Shown here: positions 17,352 through 24,982 of the stretch, one piece after another
Position numbering within the stretch: the first letter of the stretch is position 1
How the letters are laid out: every line of letters begins with the position of its first letter
Assembly: GCA_017480485.1 (NCBI GenBank)
Contig: JAFVAN010000035.1
Span: forward strand, 24,792 to 88,791
DNA from: Ruminococcus sp.
GTDB taxonomy: Bacteria; Bacillota_A; Clostridia; Oscillospirales; Ruminococcaceae
Length of the DNA stretch: 64,000 bases
Reading direction: 5' to 3'
Position numbers and translations under genes: made by a program
The notes under the pieces: model-generated
The model's input: the letters and a program-made list of their open reading frames with translations, nothing else
What the model was told of the DNA's origin: nothing
Databases searched by the model: none

Positions 17352-19014
17352 GACAAGGATGACAGAGCTGGCGCGGCAGGCGTCGGAGGGCAGCAAGGAA
17401 GCCTTTTCGGAGCTCTACAGTGGGTGCAGCGGCCCGCTGAAAAAATATGTGATAAAGCTGGGGGCCGCCCCCGAGGAGGCCGAGGACGTGGTCTCCGCAG
17501 CCTTTGTGAAGGCCATGGAGAGCATTGCCTCTCTGCGGGAGCCCGCCTATTTCGACACGTGGCTGCACACCATAGCCAAGAACGAGTTCCTCTCACAGCG
17601 CAGCCGCGAGGGCCGCGCAGTCCGCGTTGACATCGGGGGAGAGGATGACACGAACGAGGGCGTTGACATCGCGGCCTATAACGAGAGTGCCGAGGAGGAC
17701 ACCCTGCTCCTGCCCGCCGACTACGCCGAGAACGAGGACGTAAAGCGCATAATCGCCGAGGCCGTCAACTCCCTCTCGGAGGAGCAGCGGGACACGGTGT
17801 TCCTCTACTATTACGACGAGCTTACCACCTCGAAGATAGCCGAGCGCATGAATGTTCCCGAGGGCACGGTCAAGTCCCGGCTGAACTCCGCACGCTCATC
17901 CCTGCGCAGGCGCCTCGACAAGCTGCAAAGGCAGGGCGTTGCCCTTTGTGCCGTGCCTATGGGCAGTATCCTTGCGTTTGCAGAGAACAGCTCGGGCAAG
18001 GCGGCAGCCGCTACAGCCGCGACATCGGCGGCCGCCTCGGGAAAGATGATCGCCGCGGCGGTCATGGCCGTGGTAGTCGGAACGACCGGCACCCTGATCT
18101 ACTTCAACGGCAGGAACAACAGATTGAAGGGCGACGACAGGCCGACAGATTCGCTTATCGTTGAAAGCATCGACGACAGCAGCAGGGACATGACGAGCAC
18201 CACAACGACAACAACGACCCCTGCCCCCGTGATAGAGCCCGAGGTAACGGAGGACGCTTCAAGCGAGGACTCCGCTCCCCCGACCACGACCACTCCCGCA
18301 ACGACAGCGGCTCCTGCTGCGCCGAGGGGAACTGCGCCTGCGCAGACAGCGCAGGGGAATGATGTGCCTGCTCAGGAGGAAGAGAATACCCCTGCTGCTG
18401 TTCCTGCCGATAACGTCAGCAGGAGCGTTCAGACCGAAGTGGTGAAAACGGAAGAATCAGAGAAAAAAGACAGCGCGGAATCAAAACGTTCAACGACTGG
18501 CTCGACCGCAGCTCCGGCAAGTGAAAAGCCAGAGCCCGAATTAGTTCTTGTTAGTATCGAACCTGTATTCGGAAGCGTAAGTTCGGGGTGGAATGTGATA
18601 GACGGTGCAGGGGAACCGATAGAAACGGGGCTGGATATGACCGCTGACGGTATCTCTTTGACCGCAAGAGGTGGTTTTTGGCTGAACTTCTCAAGTGTTT
18701 TAGGCGATGACTGGAATACCTTTGAGGACATTGATACATCAGGCGCAAACCTAAATGTTATAATTGTACCGAAGAACGCTGTTGCAAAGGGAGATATGTT
18801 GTTTACGTATGGAGATGATTCAATAATAGTTGAAGCTGATAAAGATTATTCGACCGATCAGAGAATCTCGGTTAAAATTGATTACAATGCTTTTTGGGGA
18901 TCCTGTGGGAAATCTAACTGGGAATCTGGCTGTGGTACAATATTTCAAATTGGCAACTACAGCGGTGACGTGACGATATACGTTGATGGAGTTACCGGTC
19001 GTAAATACGTTTGA
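17344..19014 (+). CDS. Membrane-tethered ECF sigma factor with an outer C-terminal domain
   Basis: 556 aa. Region 2 of an ECF sigma factor spans about residues 18-90 (EAEDVVSAAFVKAME, FDTWLHTIAKNEFLS). Region 4 spans 138-195 (LSEEQRDTVFLYYYDEL, the helix-turn-helix ending VPEGTVKSRLNSAR). One membrane span follows at 234-254, then a Thr/Pro/Ala-rich linker to about 400 and a compact domain of about 155 residues rich in Gly, Trp and Asp, ending VTIYVDGVTGRKYV. That last part looks like a beta-sandwich, possibly carbohydrate-binding; this is inference. No separate anti-sigma gene follows. Base composition drops from about codon 365 onward. Release by proteolysis, or control while bound, would be needed for activity. 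Confidence 0.85.
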   Translation: MDKTRMTELARQASEGSKEAFSELYSGCSGPLKKYVIKLGAAPEEAEDVVSAAFVKAMESIASLREPAYFDTWLHTIAKNEFLSQRSREGRAVRVDIGGEDDTNEGVDIAAYNESAEEDTLLLPADYAENEDVKRIIAEAVNSLSEEQRDTVFLYYYDELTTSKIAERMNVPEGTVKSRLNSARSSLRRRLDKLQRQGVALCAVPMGSILAFAENSSGKAAAATAATSAAASGKMIAAAVMAVVVGTTGTLIYFNGRNNRLKGDDRPTDSLIVESIDDSSRDMTSTTTTTTTPAPVIEPEVTEDASSEDSAPPTTTTPATTAAPAAPRGTAPAQTAQGNDVPAQEEENTPAAVPADNVSRSVQTEVVKTEESEKKDSAESKRSTTGSTAAPASEKPEPELVLVSIEPVFGSVSSGWNVIDGAGEPIETGLDMTADGISLTARGGFWLNFSSVLGDDWNTFEDIDTSGANLNVIIVPKNAVAKGDMLFTYGDDSIIVEADKDYSTDQRISVKIDYNAFWGSCGKSNWESGCGTIFQIGNYSGDVTIYVDGVTGRKYV

Positions 19015-19029
19015 TATTATCATTATACC

Positions 19030-19061
19030 AAAAAAGGCTATCCTCACGGATAGCCTTTTTT
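19030..19061. terminator. Bidirectional terminator
   Basis: AAAAAAGGCTATCC, loop TCAC, GGATAGCCTTTTTT, between the convergent sigma and mannanase genes. Confidence 0.92.
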
Positions 19062-19070
19062 ATTCTCACA

Positions 19071-20120
19071 TCATCCGAAGACCGAGCACTTCTCGCTGGT
19101 CTCCTTGATGCCGTTCTCGCCGTTTACAAGCACCTCGCCCCATTCGGGAGAGAGCTCCAGACCGTCCCAGTCAAGGGCAAGGTCAAGGTATTCAACGCCG
19201 CCGCCGTTGCCCTTCCAGCTCCAGCCCAGCCAGCCGATGTCGTTCTCCTCGCAGTATTTCATGATGTAGGCCTCGTCCACGTCGCCGTCCGAGTGGTTGT
19301 AGCCGAACTCTCCCACGCATACGCAGAGGTTCTGGTCGGTAACGCCTGTCAGGTTCTCCTCGATCTTCTGGGGGGTGCCTCCCGCCGAGCCGTACATATG
19401 GATGGAAAACATGGTGTTTCTGTCGGGGTCGGATTCAAAGACCTCCATGCCCTTGTCCTTGATGCTCTTGCCGTACTGGCCCCAGCCTGCGGCGTCCACC
19501 ATGATGGTGTTCTTTATCCCCGCCTCGCGCAGCTGGGGGATGACCTGCTTGTAGCCCTTGGCCCAGGTCTTGGTCTGCCACTGGCCCACCCATTCGTTTG
19601 CAATGTTAAGGATGACCCGGTCCTCGGTGCCTATCAGGGCGTCCTTGACCTCTATCCAGAAATCCGCCGCATTTTGCAGCCAGCTGATGTCGTCCTTGCC
19701 TGTGGCGTCGTGTACCTCAAGAATGACCACCATGTCCCGCAGGGTGCAGGTCTCGATAAGGGTCGAGATGGTGTCGGCGGAGTCCCGCTTCCACTGGTCG
19801 CCGTCCGCCAGCACTATGCGCACAACGTTGGCGCCCGTCTTCGAGATGGCGTCAAGGGCGTAAACGTCCTCTCCCGCAAACCAGCTGTGGGCGTGGTTAA
19901 TGCCCCGCATAACAAATTCGTTGCCGTTGGCGTCAAGCAGCTTTGTGCCGTCTACCTTGAAGCCCTCCACGGGGGTCTTCTCTGTGGGGTTCTCCTCCTG
20001 CTGGGCGCTTATGTCCTCCCGCGAGGAGGTGGCCACCGTCTCGCTGCCGGAGCTGTCAGACCCGCCGCAGCCCGCCAGCATCAGCGCCGATAAGAATAAT
20101 ACCGCAAGTTGTTTTTTCAT
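19071..20120 (-). CDS. Secreted GH5 lipoprotein, probable endo-beta-1,4-mannanase (GH5_8-like)
   Basis: 349 aa. A lipoprotein signal ends at LAGC (Cys18), then a short Ser/Glu-rich spacer and one GH5 domain from about residue 50. The mannanase subfamily pattern is visible: MRGINHAHSWF, NVVRIVLADGDQW, VVILEVHDATG, ILNIANEW (acid/base Glu176), FSIHMY and CVGEFGYN (nucleophile Glu271). It would cut mannan or glucomannan at the cell surface. GGGAGG precedes the ATG. It starts only 16 bases after proA, so it may ride on the pro operon transcript, an unusual partner for proline genes. Confidence 0.9.
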   Translation of the reverse strand: MKKQLAVLFLSALMLAGCGGSDSSGSETVATSSREDISAQQEENPTEKTPVEGFKVDGTKLLDANGNEFVMRGINHAHSWFAGEDVYALDAISKTGANVVRIVLADGDQWKRDSADTISTLIETCTLRDMVVILEVHDATGKDDISWLQNAADFWIEVKDALIGTEDRVILNIANEWVGQWQTKTWAKGYKQVIPQLREAGIKNTIMVDAAGWGQYGKSIKDKGMEVFESDPDRNTMFSIHMYGSAGGTPQKIEENLTGVTDQNLCVCVGEFGYNHSDGDVDEAYIMKYCEENDIGWLGWSWKGNGGGVEYLDLALDWDGLELSPEWGEVLVNGENGIKETSEKCSVFG

Positions 20121-20136
20121 ATTCGCCTCCCGAGGC

Positions 20137-21390
20137 TCAGCCTCTTATCTGTCCGTTGCCTGTTACGATGTACTTCATTGTGGTGAGCTCCCTGAGACCC
20201 ATGGGCCCCCTTGCGTGGAGCTTCTGTGTGGATATGCCTATCTCTGCCCCAAGGCCGAACTCCTCGCCGTCCGTAAAGCGGGTGGAGCAGTTGACATAAA
20301 CGCAGGCGGCGTCTATCCTCTTCTGGAACTCCTGCGCCGCAAAGACGCTGTCTGTCACGATGCACTCCGAGTGTCCCGTGGTGTATTTCTGGATGTGGCT
20401 TATGGCCTGCAGCAGGTCGTCCACCACCCTGACCGCAAGAATGTAGTCGCCGAACTCCGTGGCGTAGTCGTCCTCGTCGGCGGGGACAACGTTCTTTGCC
20501 CCAAGTATCATCCTCGTCAGCTCGCAGCCCCGGAGCTCAACATTGTGCTCGTCCAGCCGCTGCTTCATCATCGGCAGGAATTCGTCCGCCACGTCGCGGT
20601 GAACGAGGACGGTCTCGATGGCGTTGCACACCGACGGCCGCTGGGTCTTGCCGTTGTCAACGATCTCCAATGCCATTTTCAGGTCCGCCGAGTCGTCAAC
20701 ATAAACATGGCAGTTGCCCGTGCCCGTCTCGATAACGGGGATGGTGGCATTTTGCACCACAGCCTTGATGAGCTGTGCGCCGCCTCTGGGGATGAGCACG
20801 TCGATAAGGCCGTTGGCCCGCATCATGTCGTTGGCAATGCCCCTGTCGGGGTCCTCTACCAGCTGGATGACGTCCGCAGGCAGCCCCGCGGTCTCTACGG
20901 CCTTTCTCATAAGCGCCGCCAGCATCTTGTTGGAGTTCATGGCCTCCTTGCCGCCCCGCAGGATAACGCAGTTGCCGCTCTTTAGGCACAGCGCCGCCGC
21001 GTCAACGGTCACGTTGGGCCTGGCCTCGTAGATCATGCCGATGACGCCCATAGGCACCCTTATCTTCTTGATGTTCATGCCGTTGGGCCTTGTGCTGCCG
21101 CCGATGACCTCACCCACCGGGTCGTCAAGGGCCACAAGCTTCTCGCAGGCCGCCGCAATGTTTTCAATGCGCTTTTCGTCCAGCCTCAGCCTGTCCTGTA
21201 ATGAAAGCGACATATTACGCCTTCTGCCGTTCTCCAGGTCCAGGGCGTTGGCCTCTACTATCTTTGGAGCGCAGCGCCTCAGGATGTGCGCTATCTCCAG
21301 CAGGGCGTCGTTCTTCTGTGCGGTGGAAGCGCTCGCCAGCTCAGTCTTGCAGGCCTGTGCGCGCTGCCCCAGTGTGTCGATGTAACCCAT
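20137..21390 (-). CDS. proA: Glutamate-5-semialdehyde dehydrogenase (gamma-glutamyl phosphate reductase)
   Basis: Second step of proline synthesis: NADPH-dependent reduction of glutamyl-5-phosphate. At 417 aa it has the family's usual length. It shows the NAD(P) site region and RPNVTVDAAALCLKSGN, the catalytic Cys region RPSVCNAIETVLVH and a C-terminal FTDGEEFGLGAEIGISTQKL. GGAGGGAATCTT precedes the ATG. It lies 81 bases downstream of proB; that gap holds a TTAATTCCCCCACC segment also present at 9410-9430. Confidence 0.97.
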   Translation of the reverse strand: MGYIDTLGQRAQACKTELASASTAQKNDALLEIAHILRRCAPKIVEANALDLENGRRRNMSLSLQDRLRLDEKRIENIAAACEKLVALDDPVGEVIGGSTRPNGMNIKKIRVPMGVIGMIYEARPNVTVDAAALCLKSGNCVILRGGKEAMNSNKMLAALMRKAVETAGLPADVIQLVEDPDRGIANDMMRANGLIDVLIPRGGAQLIKAVVQNATIPVIETGTGNCHVYVDDSADLKMALEIVDNGKTQRPSVCNAIETVLVHRDVADEFLPMMKQRLDEHNVELRGCELTRMILGAKNVVPADEDDYATEFGDYILAVRVVDDLLQAISHIQKYTTGHSECIVTDSVFAAQEFQKRIDAACVYVNCSTRFTDGEEFGLGAEIGISTQKLHARGPMGLRELTTMKYIVTGNGQIRG

Positions 21391-21471
21391 AAGATTCCCT
21401 CCGTTTATTTTAATTCCCCCACCGTCTCTCGGGGGAGGCAGTATGTCCTTGTGAATAGCCGCAATACAGAT

Positions 21472-22257
21472 TTATTGCTGCTTTGCCTTGAACAGCGTTC
21501 CCGCGCCGCCCTCGAAAATCTTGTAAAGGTTGTCGGGGTATCTGCCGTTGACGATGACCATGTCGATGCCGTGAGAGTTTGCTATCTCTGCGGCGGAGAT
21601 CTTGGTCCTCATGCCGCCTGTGCCGAGCTTCGAGCCCGCGCCTCCCGCAAGCTCCTTTATCTCGTCCGTTATCTCGTAGACCACGGGGATGAGCTTTGCT
21701 TCCTCGTTTTCTCTGGGGTCGGAGTCGTAGAGCCCGTCGATGTCGGACATTATAATAAGCATATCGGCATTCACCAGTGTCGCCACCGTGGCCGCAAGGG
21801 AGTCGTTCTCTCCCACCTCCAGCTCCAGCTCGTCAATGGCCACAGTGTCGTTCTCGTTCACTATGGGTATGACGTTGTGGGCCAGCAGCTCCTCAAGGGC
21901 GTTCTGAACGTTTATCCTCCTGTCCTCCAGCAGAACGTATTTGGTCAGCAGCACCTGCGCTACGTTCAGGCTGTAGTTGGAAAACAGCTTGTCATAAAAA
22001 TACATCAGCTCGCACTGGCCGATGGCGGCGCAGGCCTGCTTCAAGGGGGTCTCCTTGGGGCGCTCCGTAAGGTTCAGCTTGGCCATACCAAGGCCCACGG
22101 CCCCCGAGGACACGATAAGCAGCTCGTTGCCCGCGTTGTGCAGGTCCGCCAGATTTCTCACCAGCCGCTCGATGCGCCTGATGTTCAGCTTTCCCGTCTT
22201 GTGCGTCAGCGTGGAGGTCCCCAGCTTGACGACTATCCTTTTTCTTTCCTCACTCAT
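21472..22257 (-). CDS. proB: Glutamate 5-kinase, no PUA domain
   Basis: Phosphorylates glutamate, the first and feedback-controlled step of proline synthesis. The 261 aa protein is the kinase domain only; the C-terminal PUA domain of the E. coli-type enzyme is absent, as in several Firmicutes. Visible motifs are VVKLGTSTLT, VSSGAVGLGMAKL, NENDTVAIDEL, LIIMSDIDGLYDSDP and GTGGMRTKISAAEIA. It is first of proBA on the minus strand, with a hairpin at 22289-22320 in its leader. Confidence 0.96.
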   Translation of the reverse strand: MSEERKRIVVKLGTSTLTHKTGKLNIRRIERLVRNLADLHNAGNELLIVSSGAVGLGMAKLNLTERPKETPLKQACAAIGQCELMYFYDKLFSNYSLNVAQVLLTKYVLLEDRRINVQNALEELLAHNVIPIVNENDTVAIDELELEVGENDSLAATVATLVNADMLIIMSDIDGLYDSDPRENEEAKLIPVVYEITDEIKELAGGAGSKLGTGGMRTKISAAEIANSHGIDMVIVNGRYPDNLYKIFEGGAGTLFKAKQQ

Positions 22258-22288
22258 TTTTCTTTCCAGCTTTCCTTATAGTAAATGT

Positions 22289-22320
22289 ATCATTCGGTAT
22301 TGAATCTTCCGCCGAATGAT
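22289..22320. promoter_or_regulatory. Hairpin between the NUDIX gene and proB
   Basis: Perfect 9-base arms ATCATTCGG and CCGAATGAT with a 14-base loop. No clear T-run follows on the minus strand, so it may be a weak terminator or a leader structure for proBA. Confidence 0.5.
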
Positions 22321-22353
22321 TTATTATTGTCTTGCGGAACGACGCACCCTATA

Positions 22354-22875
22354 TTAGGGCATCTTTTCGCCAAAAATGTCCGGGTATACTGCCTTCAGCC
22401 GCTGATAAACAAAGGGGATGAAATCCCCCGCCTTTGCCATCTGCTCGATCTCGCCGGGATATACCAGACGACAGGCGATGGTCTCGCCCTGCTGCAGGGT
22501 TATCTCTTCCTCGTGGAAATCCGCACGGAACAGGTAGAACAGCACGATGTGGCCGTGGTGGGGCGTCTTGATGACCAGCTGCCCCCGATAGTCCAGCGCC
22601 TCGGGAAGGGCGGTCAGGCCCGTCTCCTCTCTGAGCTCCCGCACGGCGCCCTGTAAGGGAGTCTCTCCCGCAACAACAGAGCCCTCGGTGACCTCCCAGA
22701 GGCCGCCGTATTTCTTTAAATAATCCCGCTGGGTGATGAGGACCTTGCCCTCATAATTCACCGCCAGCACCGTCACAACAGGATGATATTTCCCGCTTGG
22801 CATCGGCTCGCCGCGTTCGTGCAGCTGGCCCAGGGGGTTCAGCTTTTCATCGTAAAGGTCAAACAGCTCGGGCAT
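22354..22875 (-). CDS. NUDIX hydrolase
   Basis: 173 aa, probably an isopentenyl-diphosphate-isomerase-like or nucleotide-diphosphate NUDIX enzyme. The NUDIX box is intact near residues 65-87 (G-x5-E-x7-REETGL core, seen as GAVRELREETGL). The N-terminal ELFDLYDEKLNPLGQ...RGEPMPSGKYHPVV is typical of the YfcD-like NUDIX group. It starts one base after the stop of the dehydrogenase gene, in one operon. Confidence 0.9.
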   Translation of the reverse strand: MPELFDLYDEKLNPLGQLHERGEPMPSGKYHPVVTVLAVNYEGKVLITQRDYLKKYGGLWEVTEGSVVAGETPLQGAVRELREETGLTALPEALDYRGQLVIKTPHHGHIVLFYLFRADFHEEEITLQQGETIACRLVYPGEIEQMAKAGDFIPFVYQRLKAVYPDIFGEKMP

Positions 22876-22876
22876 C

Positions 22877-23845
22877 TCACACTCTCCTGTTCACAACATT
22901 TATGGGCGCGCCCTGCTTCCAGGCCGAAAGATTCTCGGCCACCCGCTCCAGCAGGCGCTCTCTGGTCTCCCGAGGGGCCCAGGCAACGTGAGGGGTCATC
23001 ATGCAGTTCTTTGCCTGCCTGAGAGGGCAGTCCTCCCGCATGGGCTCGAAGGTAAGGGCGTCTATGCAGGCTCCCGCCAGCCTGTCTGCGTTTAATGCCT
23101 CCGTCAGGGCCTGCTCGTCGATAAGGCCGCCTCGTGCGGTGTTAACAAGCAGGGCGGTGGGCTTCATCAGCGCCAGCGTCTCAGCGTTCATCATCTTAGT
23201 GTTCTCGGCGTTCAGCGGGCAGTGAAGGCTCACGATATCGCTCTCCCGCAGCAGCTCCGCGAGGGACAGACAGGGCGTGCCGTCAGTTACCCGACTTGGG
23301 GTGCGGGTGTGGGTGATGACCTTCATCCCGAAGGCACGGGCAAGCTCCGCCACCCTGCGACCTATGGAGCCGTAGCCCACTATGCCCATGGTCTTTCCCG
23401 CCAGCTCGCAGGTGGGGATGCCGAAGTAGGTGAAAAGCTTGTAGTTCACCCAGTCGCCCCTGTCAACGGTGGCGGCGTATTCCCCTATCCTGTTGCAGTA
23501 TTCAAGTATCATCGCGAAGGTGTGCTGGGCCACGGCGTCGGTGGAGTAGCTGGGAACATTGCATACAACTGCCCCCGCCCTGTCGGCGGCCTCAAGGTCA
23601 ACATTGTTGTAGCCCGTGGCAAAGAGCCCGACGTATTTCAGGTTAGGGCAGGCAGCAAAGACCTCCTCGGTTATCAGGCACTTGTTGCAGATAACAGCGT
23701 CGGCGTCCCCGATGTGGGCGGCCACCCGGTCATTGGGGGTGTAGCCGAAGACCTGCGCCTCGCCAAGGGCGGTTATGCCCTCCAGTGATACGTCGTTGCG
23801 GGTCACGGTCTCAGAGTCAAGAATAACTATTTTAATATCCTTCAT
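22877..23845 (-). CDS. D-isomer 2-hydroxyacid dehydrogenase
   Basis: NAD-dependent reduction of 2-ketoacids such as hydroxypyruvate or glyoxylate. 322 aa from ATG 23845 (MKDIKIVI). The NAD fold is seen as GIVGYGSIGRRVAELARAFGM. Catalytic residues occur in VNTARGGLIDEQAL (Arg), the FEP region (Glu) and MTPHVAW (His). An in-frame upstream extension exists, but GAGGCGG fits the chosen start. It lies between a membrane-protein gene (7-base gap) and the NUDIX gene (1-base gap), hence one transcript. The substrate cannot be fixed. Confidence 0.92.
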   Translation of the reverse strand: MKDIKIVILDSETVTRNDVSLEGITALGEAQVFGYTPNDRVAAHIGDADAVICNKCLITEEVFAACPNLKYVGLFATGYNNVDLEAADRAGAVVCNVPSYSTDAVAQHTFAMILEYCNRIGEYAATVDRGDWVNYKLFTYFGIPTCELAGKTMGIVGYGSIGRRVAELARAFGMKVITHTRTPSRVTDGTPCLSLAELLRESDIVSLHCPLNAENTKMMNAETLALMKPTALLVNTARGGLIDEQALTEALNADRLAGACIDALTFEPMREDCPLRQAKNCMMTPHVAWAPRETRERLLERVAENLSAWKQGAPINVVNRRV

Positions 23846-23852
23846 GTCCGCC

Positions 23853-24257
23853 TCACTCGTCCTCGTCGAAGGCGTTCTCAACCATCCGCTCCTCGCGGTC
23901 CTTTTCGGCAGAGACGGCAGCCTTGGCCTTTTCCTCGGCCTCCTTGCGGGCAGCCTCCTTCTTTTTCTCCTCGGCCTTCACCTTTTTGGCGTAGCCGATG
24001 TAGAAATACACCGCAGCCCCCAGCAGCAATATCTCCGCCACCCCAAGGCAGGCGATGGCTGCGGGGCTGGTCCAGTATTGGGTGATGATGGTGGCATCAA
24101 CGGCGAACATTATGAGCATATAGTGCAGCGAGCCCCGCCTGTAATAAAGCGCCAGGTACACCAGCGTTGCAATAACGCAGAAAACAAAGTGCGCCCCCAG
24201 CGGCAGCGGCGTGTAAACGCTTTTAAGGGTCTGCTGCTCTGCAAGTATATCAAACAT
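23853..24257 (-). CDS. Three-span membrane protein of unknown function
   Basis: 134 aa. Three hydrophobic segments (about residues 21-39, 45-60, 68-88) are followed by a Lys/Glu/Ala-rich cytoplasmic helix (KKVKAEEKKKEAARKEAEEK), probably a coiled coil. First gene of the operon that runs through the dehydrogenase and NUDIX genes. I do not recognise the family. Confidence 0.78.
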   Translation of the reverse strand: MFDILAEQQTLKSVYTPLPLGAHFVFCVIATLVYLALYYRRGSLHYMLIMFAVDATIITQYWTSPAAIACLGVAEILLLGAAVYFYIGYAKKVKAEEKKKEAARKEAEEKAKAAVSAEKDREERMVENAFDEDE

Positions 24258-24295
24258 AAGATGTCAGTTCCTTTCCGATAAGTCATACACTATTT

Positions 24296-24324
24296 ACTAT
24301 AGCACATTTTTTGGAATTTTACAA
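24296..24324 (-). promoter_or_regulatory. Sigma-A promoter of the membrane-protein/dehydrogenase/NUDIX operon
   Basis: Minus strand TTGTAA (24319-24324), a 17-base spacer, TATAGT (24296-24301). Confidence 0.65.
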
Positions 24325-24453
24325 GGGCTTTTAAACAATTTGCCGCAGCTTTGCCAAGAAAGAGCAGTATTCGGTCTGAAATGAAATCTCCCCCCCCGCA
24401 GGGGCGGAGACCAAATAACTTGCGCCTACGGAAAAATTTTTCTCAAAAACACT

Positions 24454-24480
24454 AACCATTTCCGCCGACCTCTGCACTAA
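24454..24480 (+). promoter_or_regulatory. ECF-type promoter, second copy
   Basis: AACCATTTC (24454-24462), 14 bases, CTAA (24477-24480), then ACAGAA, matching the site at 16982 in sequence and spacing. It precedes the decayed sigma gene. Confidence 0.65.
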
Positions 24481-24619
24481 TAGACAGAAGGGCAGGGAAG
24501 AACAGGCCCGGGAGGCAGAAAAAGAAGCAAGAAAAACAAAGATCCGCACCGCAGGCGCACCTTGTTTAGCCTTTATGAGGCGCAGCGTTCCAACTTCTGT
24601 CAAATATATTCAGCTATGC

Positions 24620-24648
24620 TTGAAATAATAAAGGAGAGATGCTATAAT
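24620..24648 (+). promoter_or_regulatory. Sigma-A promoter of the decayed sigma gene
   Basis: TTGAAA (24620-24625), a 17-base spacer, TATAAT (24643-24648). The local GCTATAATGT is also found at the functional sigma locus. Confidence 0.6.
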
Positions 24649-24685
24649 GTTAAACAGAGAAGAAAAAAAGAGCGGAGGTAAGGGT

Positions 24686-24916
24686 ATGAAGGAGAGCAAT
24701 GACCTTGTGGCGCGGGCCAAGGCGGGGGATTTCAAGAAAAAGTCAGGCGCCCACCAGCGGGTCATCGCAGAAGAGATAAACTCCCTCAAGGACGACCACC
24801 GAGAGGCGCTGATGCTCTACTACTACGAAAACAAAAGCGTGGGCGAGATCCTCTTCGACGGCGTAGTTACCCTTGACCCCACCACCTATAATGTCCTTAC
24901 ATATTCCGTTTCATAA
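24686..24916 (+). pseudogene. Remnant of a tethered ECF sigma factor gene
   Basis: An intact 76-codon reading frame with GGAGG before the ATG, but only pieces of a sigma factor. The N-terminus (NDLVARAKAGD) matches the start of ECF sigma factors. Region 2 is gone. A region 4 fragment remains (INSLKDDHREALMLYYYEN, compare LSEEQRDTVFLYYYDEL in the gene at 17344) without its DNA-contacting helix. A short tail (FDGVVTLDPTTYN) may be the end of an outer domain. Two in-frame deletions explain it. The same two promoter types as at 16982-17185 remain upstream. Confidence 0.7.
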
Positions 24917-24925
24917 CTCATATTC

Positions 24926-24970
24926 AAAAAAGCGGTACCTCGCCCCACAGTGGGAGAGGTACCGCTTTTT
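24926..24970. terminator. Bidirectional GGTACC-centred terminator
   Basis: AAAAAGCGGTACCTCGCCC with its complement, between the sigma remnant and the convergent C39-like gene. Confidence 0.85.
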
Positions 24971-24982
24971 GGGTCAAACTCC

